Shown here: positions 52,982 through 61,066 of the stretch, piece by piece | Numbering within the stretch: the stretch's first letter is position 1 | How the letters are laid out: each line of letters starts with the position of its first letter | DNA from: Treponema porcinum | GTDB taxonomy: Bacteria > Spirochaetota > Spirochaetia > Treponematales > Treponemataceae | Assembly (NCBI RefSeq): GCF_900167145.1 | Contig: NZ_FUWG01000003.1 | Span: forward strand, 223,358-284,710 | DNA: 61,353 bases | Direction of reading: 5' to 3' | Notes under the pieces: model-generated | What the model was told of the DNA's origin: nothing | What the model saw: the letters and a program-made list of their open reading frames with translations, nothing else | Database searches by the model: none | Position numbers and translations under genes: made by a program

Positions 52982-54242
52982 AAAGGCTTTTTCACTGACA
53001 TTTGCCGCAGCATTATTGTTCGCCGCACTGTGTACCGGCTGTTCCGCAAAACAGGAGCGGCGGATTGTAATATGGACGAGCAGCAGTGAATTTGCCCCGT
53101 ATATCGAACTTTTTAACGAAACGCACCGTCAGAAAGCAGTCCTTGTCTACAAGGAAAATCCGGCCGTATCAATGCCGCCCGAAAACGGCGAACAGGAACC
53201 GGACATAGTTATAGGTCCGTGGCTAAGAAACGCCAGGACAAAGCATTTTTTTAAACCAATAGATTTTCTTTTTGACAGAAAATACATATCATCAAAAGAT
53301 TTTTACCCGATGCTTCTTGAGGCAGGCGTTTTTTCCAGACAGCAGTATCTTCTTCCTGTAAGCTTTAACATTCCTGCAATGATTTTCTCGCAGGAAAACA
53401 AGGAATTCGTTGAGGACAACTACACAATCAGCCTTGACCAGATAAAAAAAGCAGGAACAGCCTACAACAAGAAAGACAAGAACGGCTCGTTTACGAGAAT
53501 AGGATTTGCGCCCCAAAGCAGTGATAAATTCCTGTATCTTACAGCCAAAATACGCGGCGCAGATTTCCGGGAAGCAAAAAACGCTACGTTCACATGGAAC
53601 GAATCTTCCCTTGCCGGAACAATCGACTATCTTTCAAAATGGATTTCCGAAACAAACGGTTCTGTAAGGACGGAAAACGATTTTGTATACAAATACCTTT
53701 CAGAAACGGACGACAAGCGCGTTACTTCAGGACGCACGCTGTTTGCCTATATGACAAGCGACCAGCTTTTCAAATTATCAGAAAGCCAGCGCTCAAAAAT
53801 AGACTTCAGATGGATTCAGAATGATAAAAAAATTCCCGTAGAGGACTCAATGATTATGATGGGAATTTCACGGAATGCCGCAAACAAGGCAGGAGCAGCT
53901 GACTTCATCTCCTGGTTCTTCAAGACGGAAACTCAGCAGGCACTTCTTGAACGAAGCGCGTCTATGCACCTTGGAACGACAAAATTCGGCATTGCAGACG
54001 GTTTTTCCGCAATAAAAGAAGTAAACGAATCAATACTTCCTGGCTATTATACGGCACTTCTTTCCAACATTCCGCAGCCCGGTTCATTCAAAGTTTACGA
54101 GAAAAAACCGGCGCGCTGGGAAAAAATAAAGCAGAACATAATCATTCCGTATATAAAAGAATCGCTTGCCTCTGACCAGACAAAACGAATACCGTCAATA
54201 AACGAACGCTACACCGAATGGAAAAAACAGCGGTTCAACTAA
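52974..54242 (+). CDS. ABC-type sugar-binding lipoprotein (MalE-like)
   Basis: A 422 aa solute-binding protein. A signal peptide ends in lipobox LCTGC (about residues 20-24). The fold is that of family 1 carbohydrate binders: RRIVIWTSSSEFAPYIELFN at the N terminus, NKAGAADFISWFFKTETQQA, and a late SMHLGTTKFGIADGF segment. The start is GTG 52974 inside the aminotransferase end. No permease gene adjoins, so the transporter partner is elsewhere. A bidirectional terminator follows. Confidence 0.8.
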   Translation: MAKKAFSLTFAAALLFAALCTGCSAKQERRIVIWTSSSEFAPYIELFNETHRQKAVLVYKENPAVSMPPENGEQEPDIVIGPWLRNARTKHFFKPIDFLFDRKYISSKDFYPMLLEAGVFSRQQYLLPVSFNIPAMIFSQENKEFVEDNYTISLDQIKKAGTAYNKKDKNGSFTRIGFAPQSSDKFLYLTAKIRGADFREAKNATFTWNESSLAGTIDYLSKWISETNGSVRTENDFVYKYLSETDDKRVTSGRTLFAYMTSDQLFKLSESQRSKIDFRWIQNDKKIPVEDSMIMMGISRNAANKAGAADFISWFFKTETQQALLERSASMHLGTTKFGIADGFSAIKEVNESILPGYYTALLSNIPQPGSFKVYEKKPARWEKIKQNIIIPYIKESLASDQTKRIPSINERYTEWKKQRFN

Positions 54243-54244
54243 AG

Positions 54245-54273
54245 AAAAAAGGCGGATATGTTCCGCCTTTTTT
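54245..54273. terminator. Bidirectional Rho-independent terminator
   Basis: AAAAAAGGCGG (54245-54255) pairs perfectly with CCGCCTTTTTT (54263-54273) around a 7 nt loop. T-runs form on both strands, so it serves the plus-strand binding lipoprotein and the minus-strand metI. Confidence 0.9.
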
Positions 54274-54278
54274 ATGCC

Positions 54279-54944
54279 TTATCTTCGTGCGCTTATTCTG
54301 CGCGACACAAAAGTTCCTGCAAACTGAATAAGCTCTACCATAAGAAGAATTACGACAACCGCAATCGCCATAACTTCAGGGCGGAAACGCTGGTAACCGT
54401 AGCGGATAGCTAAATCACCAAGTCCGCCACCGCCAAGCGCTCCTGCCATAGCGGAATAGCCGATTAAATTGATTACCGTAAGCGTAACGCCGTCTACAAG
54501 AGAAGGCATTGCCTCCGGGAGAAGCACCTTAAGAATAATCTGCATTGTTGTAGAACCCATTGCGCGCGCCGCCTGAATTACGCCCAAATCAACTTCCTTG
54601 AGGGCAGTTTCAATAACGCGCGCAACGAACGGTGCTGCCGCAATTGAAAGAGGAACAATAGTCGCCGCAGTTCCGATTGACGTACCTACAATAAGGCGCG
54701 AAAGCGGAAAAAGCAGCACCATAAGGATGATGAACGGAAAGGAGCGGAGCGCATTTACGATACGCGTAAGAACCTGATACAAAACGCGGCGCGGTTTTAT
54801 TCCGCTCTGAGGATCGCTTATGCACAGAAGAATTCCAAGCGGAAGCCCCAGCATAACGCTGAACAGCGTAGAAAGAGAAACCATCTGAAGAGTCTGCAAA
54901 GTAGACTCAAGCACTAAATTTATGATTTTATTGAAGTCCGTCAT
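54279..54944 (-). CDS. metI: Methionine ABC transporter permease MetI
   Basis: A 221 aa permease with five or six TM segments. The EAA-type loop reads VIQAARAMGSTTMQIILKVL, and the late stretch GYSAMAGALGGGGLGDLAIR is typical of MetI. It pairs with MetN 2 bp upstream. Together they import D/L-methionine in characterised species. Confidence 0.93.
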   Translation of the reverse strand: MTDFNKIINLVLESTLQTLQMVSLSTLFSVMLGLPLGILLCISDPQSGIKPRRVLYQVLTRIVNALRSFPFIILMVLLFPLSRLIVGTSIGTAATIVPLSIAAAPFVARVIETALKEVDLGVIQAARAMGSTTMQIILKVLLPEAMPSLVDGVTLTVINLIGYSAMAGALGGGGLGDLAIRYGYQRFRPEVMAIAVVVILLMVELIQFAGTFVSRRISARR

Positions 54945-54946
54945 AT

Positions 54947-55978
54947 TTACCGTTCCCCTGTTTTTTTCTCGACGATAACGCCGCGTTCATTAAGATATGA
55001 AAGCGCCTTCTGCACTTCTTCCTCAGAACCGGAAATGTCTGCAATAAGAGTTCCTATGCTGGTGTCAGTCAGTTTCTGCACTCCGCCTGCACGGATATTA
55101 AAATCAACGCTGTATTTTTTTGCCATTTCGCTTAAAACCGGCTCGCCTGTAAGAGAACCCTTAAAGCGAAGGATAAACTCGCCGCCGTCATTCGACCAGC
55201 GGAGCAAATCCGCCTGTTCCTGCTGCTGAGAATGGGAAATAGTCGAAAGAAAATCTTTTGTAACGGCAGACTTCGGATAAAGGAAAATGTCGTTTACAGT
55301 TCCCTGCTCCACCACCATACCGTCATTCAGAACGGCAACAAGAGAACAGGCATCGCGCACAACTTCCATCTGATGCGTAATCATAACGACAGTCAGATTC
55401 ATCTGCGCCTGTATCCTGCGTATCAGGTCAAGAATTGACTTTGTAGTCTGCGGATCAAGGGCACTCGTCGCCTCGTCACAGAACAGAACGTCCGGTTTTG
55501 TAGAAAGTGCACGGGCAATTGCGATGCGCTGCTTCTGTCCGCCAGAAAGCGTACTCACCGGTGCGTTTTTTCTGTCAGAAAGACCGACAACTTCAAGCAT
55601 TTCTTCCACACGTATGTCAATTTCTTTTTTTGATATTCCGCATATCTCCATTGGATAGGCAATGTTCTGTCCGGCAGTTCGGGATGAAAACAAATTGAAA
55701 TTCTGAAAAATCATTCCAAGCCGGCGCCGGCGAATACGCAGTTCTTTTTCAGAAAGATTGTCAACGCGTTCGCCGTCGTACAGGATTGTTCCAGAATCAG
55801 GACGTTCAAGAAGACTTACAAGACGGACAAGTGATGATTTTCCTGCACCGCTTTTTCCGATAATTCCGAATATTCCGTTTGACGGAATTTCAAGAGTCAC
55901 GCCTTTTACGGCTGTAATTTCAGGCGAACCTTTGCCGCCCGAATATTTTTTTACAAGGGAATTTAACGTTATTTTCAT
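54947..55978 (-). CDS. metN: Methionine ABC transporter ATPase MetN
   Basis: A 343 aa ATPase with Walker A GKSGAGKSS, the signature LSGGQKQRIAIARAL, and Walker B VLFCDEATSALD. The C-terminal NIL domain (about residues 265-340) fits a regulatory methionine-binding domain. It begins 4 bp after the 1117-residue repeat protein gene, so the two should be cotranscribed. No MetQ binding protein is in the window. Confidence 0.94.
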   Translation of the reverse strand: MKITLNSLVKKYSGGKGSPEITAVKGVTLEIPSNGIFGIIGKSGAGKSSLVRLVSLLERPDSGTILYDGERVDNLSEKELRIRRRRLGMIFQNFNLFSSRTAGQNIAYPMEICGISKKEIDIRVEEMLEVVGLSDRKNAPVSTLSGGQKQRIAIARALSTKPDVLFCDEATSALDPQTTKSILDLIRRIQAQMNLTVVMITHQMEVVRDACSLVAVLNDGMVVEQGTVNDIFLYPKSAVTKDFLSTISHSQQQEQADLLRWSNDGGEFILRFKGSLTGEPVLSEMAKKYSVDFNIRAGGVQKLTDTSIGTLIADISGSEEEVQKALSYLNERGVIVEKKTGER

Positions 55979-55982
55979 AAAA

Positions 55983-58900
55983 CTACTTCAATACGGAATT
56001 TACCAGATTTTGAAAATCATTGTCTATCGGAACGCCGTCTGTATCAAGATTTTCCGCGATTTGATATACTCCGTCATCTCCTTCAACGATGGCTTCATAA
56101 GATAAATCCGTTACGTGATTGTTGTTCGCGCCAAAAGCAGTCATCATAAACGGACGGGTTTCGCCCTCCGATAAAAATTCAAGGTCGGAAACATCGTCTT
56201 CCTGCAAGGTGACTTTGTTTTCTTCAGGCGCAGGAACGGATGTATTTTCAGAATTGCCCAATGAAGATGCGGAAAAAAGTTCGTCACCCGGATAAAAGAT
56301 TTCAAAACCATCTGCAAGGCTCATATCAGGATTGCTTTCCTGCTCTACGGCAGGATCGCTGAATTCAAGCGGTTCTGAATCAATGATTCCGTACTTTTGC
56401 GCGGTATTCATTGCATTGACATTTTCAAGAGTTTTCTGACCTTCCTCGAAATTGTCATTTGTAAGCACGCTTTTTATAGCATTGAGCTTTTCGTCTGCGT
56501 CAAAGAACGGACTAGATGCAAATTCAAACAAATCATCAGTTTTTCCGAAAATCGCAGTACCAAATGATTCAGAAGTCTCGTCTATTTCATCTTCCGAAAC
56601 CTCAACCGATTTTACACCGCCAGTTGCTTCCAAATCGTCAGCCGGTTCTACGCCGTCAGCTTCTTCCAAGTCTTCAACTGATTCTTCGCCATCAGCCTCT
56701 TCCAAGTCTTCAACTGGTTCTGCGCCGTCAGCTTCTTCCAAATCGTCAACCGGTTCTACGCCGTCAGTATCTTCCAAGTCCTCAACCGGTTCTGCGCCAT
56801 CAGCTTCTTCCAAATCTTCTACCGGTTCTACGCCGTCAGCTTCTTCCAAGTCTTCAACTGGTTCTGCGCCGTCAGCTTCTTCCAAATCGTCAACCGGTTC
56901 TACGCCGTCAGTATCTTCCAAGTCCTCAACCGGTTCTGCGCCATCAGCTTCTTCCAAATCTTCTACCGGTTCTACGCCGTCAGCTTCTTCCAAGTCTTCA
57001 ACTGGTTCTGCGCCGTCAGCTTCTTCCAAACCGTCAGCTGGTTCTACACCGTCAGCTTCTTCCAAACCGTCAACTGATTCTTCGCCATCAGCCTCTTCCA
57101 AGTCTTCAACTGGTTCTGCGCCGTCAGCTTCTTCCAAGTCTTCAGCCGGTTCTACACTGTCAGCTTCTTCCAAACCGTCAACTGATTCTATGCCATCAGC
57201 TTCTTCCAAATCTTCTACCGGTTCTACGGCGTCGACTTCTTCCAAGTCATCTACCGGTTCTACACCGTCAGCTTCTTCCAAATCGTCAGCCGGTTCTACG
57301 ACGTCAGCTTCTTCCAAGTCTTCAACTGATTCTTCGCCATCAGCCTCTTCCAAATCTTCTACCGGTTCTACGGCGTCGACTTCTTCCAAACCGTCAACTG
57401 GTTCTACGCCATCAGCTTCTTCCAAATCGTCAACTGGTTCTACGCCGTCAGCTTCTTCCAAGTCTTCAACTGGTTCTGCGCCGTCAGCTTCTTCCAAACC
57501 GTCAGCTGGTTCTACACCATCAGCTTCTTCCAAATCGTCAACCGGTTCTACGCCGTCAGCTTCTTCCAAACCGTCAGCTGGTTCTACACCGTCAGCTTCT
57601 TCCAAATCTTCTACCGGTTCTACACTGTCAGCTTCTTCCAAATCGTCAACTGGTTCTGCGCCGTCAACTTCTTCCAAACCGTCAACTGGTTCTACGCCAT
57701 CAGCTTCTTCCAAGTCTTCAACTGATTCTTCGCCATCAGCCTCTTCCAAATCTTCTACCGATTCTACGGCGTCGACTTCTTCCAAGTCATCTACCGGTTC
57801 TACACCGCCAGTTGCTTCCAAATCGTCAACTGGTTCTACGACGTCAGCTTCTTCCAAGCCGTCAACAGGTTCTACGCCGTCAGCTTCTTCCAAGCCGTCA
57901 GCCGGTTCTACGACGTCAGCTTCTTCCAAGTCCTCAGCCGGTTCTACGGCGTCTACATCTTCCAAATCTTCAACCGGTTCTGGTTCTGCAACTTTTGCCG
58001 GTACTGTCTGCACGAACTGATTTCTTACGGTTACAGGGGTTGCCGAAAGCAGTTCTTCAAGCATACGCCTGATTTCTGACATATCAAAGGACGGCTGCTG
58101 CTTTTTTTCGGCGGAGAGCATATCAATAATTTCAGACCAGCTTTTTTCAAGTATCGTATCAAGTTCAGCCGAATGTCTTTTTCCCCGCCGCCCGAGACTT
58201 TTCTTTATTCTGACCGAAACATCGCTCTTTTTCGCCTCGATAATTCCGGCAATCTCGGCACGCTCAAGGTTCTTGTCAAAATATTCACTTAAAAGCTCAA
58301 ACTGAACGCGCTTAATCCTGTCGCGGATAATCACATCATCGTCTTTTTTGAAATTGAAGAGAATTAAAAAGAAAAGGCAGACGCTGATGAATGCGCTTAC
58401 AAGAATAAGGATTTTTACATAGCCAGGCAAAAGAACAGAATCTGAACTAAAAAGAATGCTGAAAAACGGCGCAGAAGTGCTCCTATTCGTAAAAACCGTA
58501 TAGTTTACCGTACGGTCATCAAAAACAAACTGAATTCCATCTGTCTGAATTCCGTCGGTATCAACCTGCCCGTTTTTCCATATTTTCAAAAGTTCTGCAT
58601 CAGCAGCTCCGCGAATATCATTTTCAAGCCCCAGAATAAAACCGCCTGTCATACAGTCTGCGGAAGAAACCAGCGGAATGTCCTGATTTACCGAAATAAT
58701 TTTTTTCTCAATAAGAGTGTTTATAAAACCACGAGTACCGACGTAAAAAAGAACGCAAAACCTGCTTCCGTTATTTTCAAGAGGGAAAGAATAGACAATC
58801 CGCTGATTCTGTCCGTCAATTCCAATGCGGTACGGATGCGTTTCTTCGCCGGAAAAGCAGGAAAGGTTTTCAAACGGAATTTCAGGGGTTCCGAAAAGAG

Positions 58901-59336
58901 TTTTAAGTTCCTGATAATTAGAATAAATGCGCCTTTCGGCATCAAGCCTGTAGTCGTTTCTGAACGAACTGAAATGAACGCGGCGCCCGGAAGCATCTAC
59001 CACGCGTATTCCCTCAAGTCCCCTGTGCGCCTCAGAAAGAACGGCAAGCCGGTGCAGAACTTCATCAGACGGAGATACAGACAGGAAAGTCAGGACGCTT
59101 TCATCATTTAAAAAACCGCCGTTATCAGAGCCGAACGCCGCTAAAAGAGAAGAAAAATATTGGTTGCCGGCAGATGCCACTTCATTAAGCTCAGAACGGA
59201 ACTGCTGAACCTGCGCCGGCTCATAGAACCGTTTTTCTATTGGAGAAAACAGTCCGGATAAAGACGCAATTGCAATTACGGTAAAAGCAATAAATGTAAG
59301 CAGCAGACTCAGCGCTGTTTTTAGGCCCGATTTCAC
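55983..59336 (-). CDS. Membrane sensor-like protein with 38 acidic tandem repeats
   Basis: A 1117 aa protein starting GTG 59336 with GAGGA upstream. Layout: TM1 (about residues 7-29), an extracytoplasmic region (about 35-305) of Cache-like strand/helix pattern, TM2 (about 306-327), and a basic helical cytoplasmic stretch (about 330-415). Then come 38 tandem 12-residue repeats of consensus DLEEADGVEPVD (about 454-909). A C-terminal acidic region of about 205 residues contains RPFMMTAFGANNNHVTDL. No kinase, methyl-accepting or cyclase domain is present. The extracytoplasmic part may bind a ligand. It stands 4 bp ahead of metN, so a link to methionine uptake is possible. Confidence 0.75.
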   Translation of the reverse strand: MKSGLKTALSLLLTFIAFTVIAIASLSGLFSPIEKRFYEPAQVQQFRSELNEVASAGNQYFSSLLAAFGSDNGGFLNDESVLTFLSVSPSDEVLHRLAVLSEAHRGLEGIRVVDASGRRVHFSSFRNDYRLDAERRIYSNYQELKTLFGTPEIPFENLSCFSGEETHPYRIGIDGQNQRIVYSFPLENNGSRFCVLFYVGTRGFINTLIEKKIISVNQDIPLVSSADCMTGGFILGLENDIRGAADAELLKIWKNGQVDTDGIQTDGIQFVFDDRTVNYTVFTNRSTSAPFFSILFSSDSVLLPGYVKILILVSAFISVCLFFLILFNFKKDDDVIIRDRIKRVQFELLSEYFDKNLERAEIAGIIEAKKSDVSVRIKKSLGRRGKRHSAELDTILEKSWSEIIDMLSAEKKQQPSFDMSEIRRMLEELLSATPVTVRNQFVQTVPAKVAEPEPVEDLEDVDAVEPAEDLEEADVVEPADGLEEADGVEPVDGLEEADVVEPVDDLEATGGVEPVDDLEEVDAVESVEDLEEADGEESVEDLEEADGVEPVDGLEEVDGAEPVDDLEEADSVEPVEDLEEADGVEPADGLEEADGVEPVDDLEEADGVEPADGLEEADGAEPVEDLEEADGVEPVDDLEEADGVEPVDGLEEVDAVEPVEDLEEADGEESVEDLEEADVVEPADDLEEADGVEPVDDLEEVDAVEPVEDLEEADGIESVDGLEEADSVEPAEDLEEADGAEPVEDLEEADGEESVDGLEEADGVEPADGLEEADGAEPVEDLEEADGVEPVEDLEEADGAEPVEDLEDTDGVEPVDDLEEADGAEPVEDLEEADGVEPVEDLEEADGAEPVEDLEDTDGVEPVDDLEEADGAEPVEDLEEADGEESVEDLEEADGVEPADDLEATGGVKSVEVSEDEIDETSESFGTAIFGKTDDLFEFASSPFFDADEKLNAIKSVLTNDNFEEGQKTLENVNAMNTAQKYGIIDSEPLEFSDPAVEQESNPDMSLADGFEIFYPGDELFSASSLGNSENTSVPAPEENKVTLQEDDVSDLEFLSEGETRPFMMTAFGANNNHVTDLSYEAIVEGDDGVYQIAENLDTDGVPIDNDFQNLVNSVLK
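56610..57977 (-). repeat. Coding tandem repeat, 38 units of 36 bp
   Basis: Exactly 38 in-frame 36 bp units fill 1368 bp inside the 1117-residue protein. Consensus residues are Pro-Val-(Glu/Asp)-(Asp/Gly)-Leu-Glu-Glu-Ala-Asp-Gly-Val-Glu. Positions 2, 3, 4 and 9-11 vary; Leu-Glu is invariant. Because the unit length is a multiple of three, copy-number change keeps the frame. Confidence 0.97.
56718..57005 (-). repeat. Perfect 144 bp block duplicated in tandem
   Basis: Bases 56718-56861 and 56862-57005 read identically by eye across all 144 positions, each holding four repeat units. Both copies share the rare unit variant with Asp-Thr-Asp. Surrounding units are diverged, so this duplication is recent. 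Confidence 0.9.
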
Positions 59337-59460
59337 AAAATCCTCATATAAAAAAGATAAATGATTATAGCATTCTGTAATATTATCGGCATAAAGAACA
59401 GAGGTTTTACAGGAAAAATACAGGTATTATGAAAAAATTTCTCCGTTAAAAATTATACGG

Positions 59461-60540
59461 TCAGAAGGAACTCTGGAATTCAATTCCAAGATATTCATTA
59501 TTAAAGTCAAACCAGGTAAGGTTTTCAAGAGAGGACGGAAAGGACGGAGAAGAAACAGCCTGCGGCTCCCACCAAAATACGCCCGAACCGCCGGAAGAAC
59601 ACACCCTGCGGCACAGTTCATTTAAATAACGCTGCTGTCCTTCCCTTGAAGCAGGAAATCCCAGAATAAGCTGTTCTTCAAGCCCCACAAGATTGTTTTC
59701 ATTATCATTCCAGTCCAAAGTCCACGGATAAGAAGTTTCTGCAATGCAGATTTCCTTGTCAAACTGTTTTTTAAGATTCTGAACAGTATCTGAAACAATC
59801 GAAAAATCCGTGCCCGTAAAAAACGAATAGTAAGAAAGACCTATAACGTCATAGTCAATGCAGTATTTTTCCGCCTGCGAATACCACCACACGACGCGCT
59901 GAATGTCTTTATCGCAAGGAATATGAAGCATTATTTTTACGGACGGACAGAAATTCCGAACTGCCGTAACTGCCGTACCTAGAAGAGCCATAAAATCAGA
60001 ACAGTCGCCGCCTTCCTTTATTTTTCCATAAGGCCAGAGCATTCCATTTGAAATTTCGTTTCCAGTCTGAACCATATCAGGAATGCAGTCTGCCTGCGAA
60101 AATGCAGAAAGAACTGACTCTGTATATGACGACACTGCTTCGTTCAGCCGGTCAAAAGAATATGTTTCCCATTCCGCAGGGAGTGATTGACTGGAAGGAT
60201 CTGCCCAGCTGTCAGAATAATGAATGTCAAGAAGAAGCTTAAAACCAGAAACCTTTGCGCGCCGGGCAACAGAAATCGTTTTTTCCAGATTATTCCACCC
60301 GTTCGAAGGCGTATGCCACAGGCGCAGGCGAATCCAGTTCACACCGGCTTCTTTTAAAATATCAAAAAGTTCCGCCTCTTTTCCGTTACTGTAAAACTGA
60401 ACGCCGCTCTGTTCCTGGCGGTAAAAATACGAAATGTCCGCGCCCCTGTATTCAAGAATGGAGTCGGAACGAACGTCAGAAGACTTGCAGGCAGACAAAA
60501 TGCCGAGAAATAAAAAAATGAAAGCGGATTTGATTTTCAT
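59461..60540 (-). CDS. GH53 endo-beta-1,4-galactanase, predicted lipoprotein
   Basis: A 359 aa enzyme cleaving beta-1,4-galactan of pectin. The lipobox is LSAC after a short signal. GH53 features are RGADISYFY at the start of the barrel, VNWIRLRLWHTPSNG, LLDIHYSDSWADPSSQ, the acid/base Glu in QTGNEISNGMLWP, and the nucleophile Glu in IAETSYPWTLDW. A late WEPQAV segment closes the barrel. The ATG at 60540 is chosen; the predicted -10 (TATACT) ends 6 nt before it, consistent with a leaderless mRNA. There is no neighbouring sugar transporter. Confidence 0.9.
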   Translation of the reverse strand: MKIKSAFIFLFLGILSACKSSDVRSDSILEYRGADISYFYRQEQSGVQFYSNGKEAELFDILKEAGVNWIRLRLWHTPSNGWNNLEKTISVARRAKVSGFKLLLDIHYSDSWADPSSQSLPAEWETYSFDRLNEAVSSYTESVLSAFSQADCIPDMVQTGNEISNGMLWPYGKIKEGGDCSDFMALLGTAVTAVRNFCPSVKIMLHIPCDKDIQRVVWWYSQAEKYCIDYDVIGLSYYSFFTGTDFSIVSDTVQNLKKQFDKEICIAETSYPWTLDWNDNENNLVGLEEQLILGFPASREGQQRYLNELCRRVCSSGGSGVFWWEPQAVSSPSFPSSLENLTWFDFNNEYLGIEFQSSF

Positions 60541-60546
60541 ACATAC

Positions 60547-60552
60547 AGTATA
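60547..60552 (-). promoter_or_regulatory. -10 box of the GH53 gene
   Basis: TATACT on the minus strand ends 6 nt before ATG 60540, so transcription should begin at the A of the start codon. A weak -35 (TTTCTT) lies 17 bp upstream. Confidence 0.45.
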
Positions 60553-60662
60553 CTGCAAAAAGTTCCCGGAAGAAACTGCGCAGATTAAAAAGATTAAATT
60601 TCTTCAAATGGCGGTATGTATGATGTTTTCCGCTTTTCCGCGTAAGAAACTTCCGGCCTGAT

Positions 60663-61040
60663 TTAGTCCTCTTTCCTGCCGAATGCAATCCAGCGTCCGT
60701 CTATGTCTTCAATTACGAATTCCCTGTTTTTGTAGTCGGTCATAGAAAGAGGTCTTGCTATCTTTACTCTGTTTCTGCGCAGCTGTTTTTCAAGTTCTTC
60801 CATTTCACTGGTGTATAGATACGCATCGTAGCCGTAACCGTAAAGTTCCCTGTTCGTAAATACCCGGTCTGTATTTGCTTTAAGCAGAATAATCTCTGTC
60901 TTATCCCTGTACAGGCAGATATGAGGTTCCTCGCACTCCACATATCCCACAGCACGGAAGCCAAGGCTGTCTGTATAAAACCGTGCCGTTTTTAGTATGT
61001 CAGGAACGGGAAAAATACAGCTCCTATGATATTTGTCAAT
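60663..61040 (-). CDS. VOC-family (glyoxalase fold) protein without a normal start codon
   Basis: The frame encodes about 125 residues of a vicinal-oxygen-chelate domain: FPVPDILKTARFYTDSLGF at the N terminus, HICLYRDKTEIILLK in the middle, and FVIEDIDGRWIAFG at the end. The open frame begins after a TGA in the 3' part of the transposase gene and contains no ATG, GTG or TTG before the conserved N-terminal strand. An AGGAG (61054-61050) stands 9 nt before ATT 61040, so an ATT start is possible. Alternatively an IS110 insertion removed the original start. GTG 60950 would delete the first beta-alpha unit. Confidence 0.6.
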   Translation of the reverse strand: MDKYHRSCIFPVPDILKTARFYTDSLGFRAVGYVECEEPHICLYRDKTEIILLKANTDRVFTNRELYGYGYDAYLYTSEMEELEKQLRRNRVKIARPLSMTDYKNREFVIEDIDGRWIAFGRKED

Positions 61041-61066
61041 AGCAAGGAACTCCTGATTCCATAATT

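Noticed and set aside
56610..57977. The repeat region considered as a CRISPR array
   Set aside because: The units are contiguous coding repeats with no unique spacers, and no cas genes are present.
56452..58020. A 522-codon Ser/Thr-rich open frame antisense to the acidic repeat
   Set aside because: It is a by-product of a 36 bp repeat without stops in that frame. It has no ribosome-binding site or promoter and no independent similarity. The sense frame continues with non-repetitive domains on both sides.
56516..58072. A second plus-strand frame rich in Leu, Gln, Arg and Pro across the repeat
   Set aside because: Same cause as the Ser-rich frame: the repeat is open in several frames.
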